The notes beneath the pieces were generated by a model. The model worked only from the letters and a program-made list of their open reading frames with translations, was not told the DNA's origin and searched no databases. Position numbers and translations under genes: made by a program. Positions 4,840 to 6,512 of a stretch of 6,512 nt of DNA are shown piece after piece. Positions within the stretch are counted from its first letter, which is position 1, and every line of letters begins with the position of its first letter. Source of the DNA: JADFRG01 sp964590515 (GTDB lineage Bacteria > Chloroflexota > Anaerolineae > Anaerolineales > E44-bin32); the NCBI GenBank assembly GCA_964590515.1, contig CAZPZD010000072.1, forward strand, positions 1 to 6,512. The letters are read 5' to 3'.

Positions 4840-6512
4840 ATGCCCACTCTCCGCCGCTGGTCCACGATGGGTGCGTTGCTCGCGCTGGCGGGATTCCAAT
4901 CGGGTCCGTCAAGGGTCCAGATCCACGAAACCCTCGAGCCCCAGCAGACCACCTCTACCTCCGGCAACCTGGGGCTCTCACTTCAGACCACTTTCAGCCT
5001 GCTGGACGGCGAGGGGCAGGTGTTGCGAGCCGACATCGAAAGTGGCACCTTCGAACTCGAAGGCGACGCCTACCCGGCGACCGTCGAGGCGCTGGAAACC
5101 CCGTGGTCACTGGTGCTTCTGATTGATGCGAGTAAAACCCTGGGCACCGGCACCGCCAGCGCGACTTGGAAGTCGGTCAGAAGCACGATCGGAGCTGCAC
5201 TGGCCGGCTTTCCCGAGAATTCGAACATCGCGATCCTGAAGTTTGACGACACCGCCCCAACGGTGTTGGAATTCACCCAAGCCAAGGACCGGCTGGCGGC
5301 CGCGGTACAGGCGCTGAGCCCCAAACCGAGCGGGGGATCCTGTCTGAATGAAGGCGTCTATCAAGCGGTCAACAAATTGGGCGGAGCGCCCGGACGGCGG
5401 GCGGTCATCGTGTTTACCGCCAGCACCGACAACTGCGGCACTCGCACGGCATCAGAGGTCATCAGCCTGGCCAGCCAAAATCGAGTACAGCTCTATCCAG
5501 TCGGACTGCTCGGATACGCTGTCACCGAGGCGGAACTGGAGGCGCTTGCCGGTCCGACCGGAGGCATCGCCGAATTCAAAGAGCAGAGCACGTTGACTTT
5601 CGGGCTTGCCAATGTAAACGCCCTCTTGAGCAACCAGTGGACAGCCAAAGCCACCGTCTACCCTTCGGCCGGGCAACAGTCCGCGACCTTGAAGGTGGGC
5701 CTGAAAGACGACATCACCCTGGTCTCGGCCCCCATCAACTTCGTTTCCAGCCAGGATTTTGTTCCGCCGTCCGAGATACATTTGAGGGGTAAGGTCCTCT
5801 CCGAGGGTGAGGGGATCCTGTTCAATCTGGACATCATCCAGGCCGAGAAGATCCGCCAGCTGAATGTCAGCATTATCAGCAAGGACACCGGTCAGGCGGT
5901 GCTATCCCAATCCCTGATTAGCTTCTCCGACGTCAATACAATTGCCACGGCCGGCCTCATTCCAGGCGGAGAATACACTCTGATCGTCAGTGCCATCGAC
6001 GCCTCCGGCCGGCTGCTATCGGAGACCATCGGCGAGTTCACATTCGAACCTCCCCCGGCGCGGTTGAACGTAACCGAGGTTCAAACCCCGACCGCCGACC
6101 AACCCGATTTCCTGGTTACCGTGACCACCCAGAACTTGGCGGGGGTTGTGAAGTTCAAGGGCTGGCTGGCCGACGCTCAGAACAATGTACCGCTCGAGGA
6201 CACCGTGCGGACCGTCCCGTTGGGCGAGCCGCTGCTGCTACCTGCCGACGGGCTTGGCTCCGGCACCTACGCAGTCGTTGTGCAGGCGCTTGATGTGGCC
6301 GACACTGTTCTGGCCGAGACCCCTCCGGTCAAGGTCAGCTACAGCCGAGCCAGCCCGCTCGAGCGCTTGCGTACCCTCGTGAGCAGCTCACCCGCGGCGG
6401 TCGCCGGCCTGACCGGGCTTTTCTGTCTGACCATTGCAGGCGTCGGGGCAGTGGTCTGGCTGCTCATCCCAAAGCGCGGCACCCGTCCCGTTACGGTGGA
6501 TCTCGTCATGCC
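4840..6512 (+). CDS. Membrane-anchored VWA-domain protein with Ig-like repeats (C-terminus outside window)
   Basis: The frame from ATG 4840 is open for 557 codons to the window edge. In order it shows: a short signal peptide (RR at 5-6, hydrophobic core to about 19); a beta-rich lead-in; a von Willebrand factor A domain at about 90-260 (LVLLIDASKTLG, GGSCLNEGVYQAV, AVIVFTASTDNCG); a strand-rich linker; two Ig-like beta-sandwich units (GEYTLIVSAIDASG from 377 and GTYAVVVQALDVAD from 475, 98 residues apart); and a transmembrane helix at about 521-543 followed by the basic PKRG. The bulk is therefore outside and the C-terminus inside the cell. The metal site is altered: DxSxT at 96-100, Ser167 where Thr is usual, Ala194 where Asp is usual. 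VWA domains usually mediate protein contacts. A cytoplasmic signalling domain such as FHA may follow, but that is a guess. There is no clear Shine-Dalgarno. The spacing of 16 nt allows cotranscription with the oxidoreductase. Confidence 0.85.
   Translation, partial: MPTLRRWSTMGALLALAGFQSGPSRVQIHETLEPQQTTSTSGNLGLSLQTTFSLLDGEGQVLRADIESGTFELEGDAYPATVEALETPWSLVLLIDASKTLGTGTASATWKSVRSTIGAALAGFPENSNIAILKFDDTAPTVLEFTQAKDRLAAAVQALSPKPSGGSCLNEGVYQAVNKLGGAPGRRAVIVFTASTDNCGTRTASEVISLASQNRVQLYPVGLLGYAVTEAELEALAGPTGGIAEFKEQSTLTFGLANVNALLSNQWTAKATVYPSAGQQSATLKVGLKDDITLVSAPINFVSSQDFVPPSEIHLRGKVLSEGEGILFNLDIIQAEKIRQLNVSIISKDTGQAVLSQSLISFSDVNTIATAGLIPGGEYTLIVSAIDASGRLLSETIGEFTFEPPPARLNVTEVQTPTADQPDFLVTVTTQNLAGVVKFKGWLADAQNNVPLEDTVRTVPLGEPLLLPADGLGSGTYAVVVQALDVADTVLAETPPVKVSYSRASPLERLRTLVSSSPAAVAGLTGLFCLTIAGVGAVVWLLIPKRGTRPVTVDLVM

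Noticed and set aside
4299..4967. Minus-strand open frame of 222 codons
   Set aside because: It is antisense to the conserved C-terminal FAD segment of the oxidoreductase and crosses a gene boundary; no motif or ribosome-binding site supports it.

Overview
The window looks like ordinary high-GC bacterial chromosome from a free-living, poorly sampled lineage. Two exported or surface proteins flank a two-gene metabolic cassette. The combination of an EpsL/NAGPA-type phosphodiester glycosidase with an SH3b tail, a membrane-anchored VWA protein with Ig-like repeats, and a GcvT-like/PYROXD2-like gene pair is one I associate with Chloroflexota and similar environmental phyla. That assignment is inference, because there is no rRNA or marker gene here. 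I see no tRNA, rRNA, CRISPR array, insertion sequence or phage gene.

Layout. Positions 1-257 (minus strand) hold the 5' end of a gene for an exported protein of unknown function. It is missed by an ATG-only scan because it starts with GTG and leaves the window. A 141-bp divergent intergenic region (258-398) follows. Positions 399-1925 (plus) encode a secreted phosphodiester glycosidase-family protein with a C-terminal SH3b domain. An 82-bp gap carries a small GC hairpin and a TACAAT box. Positions 2008-3234 encode a GcvT-like, folate-dependent aminomethyltransferase-family protein. Positions 3231-4823 encode a PYROXD2/CrtI-like FAD oxidoreductase that overlaps it by ATGA. After 16 bp, positions 4840 to beyond 6512 encode a VWA-domain protein with a signal peptide, two Ig-like repeats and a transmembrane helix, cut off by the window edge. 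It too is easily missed because it has no stop codon here.

How the genes may work together. The GcvT-like and FAD-oxidoreductase genes form a tightly coupled pair. By analogy with sarcosine and dimethylglycine dehydrogenases, where a flavin oxidase and a GcvT-like folate domain sit in one polypeptide, the pair may oxidise an N-methyl or related amine and pass the one-carbon unit to tetrahydrofolate. The substrate is unknown. The outer genes look like cell-envelope functions and have no obvious link to this chemistry.

The most interesting local signals are: an eight-G tract at the end of the GcvT-like gene, where a -1 slip would fuse it in frame to the oxidoreductase; the lack of Shine-Dalgarno sequences before the plus-strand genes, paired with TANNNT boxes 15-19 nt upstream of three starts; and an altered metal site with two flanking cysteines in the VWA domain.
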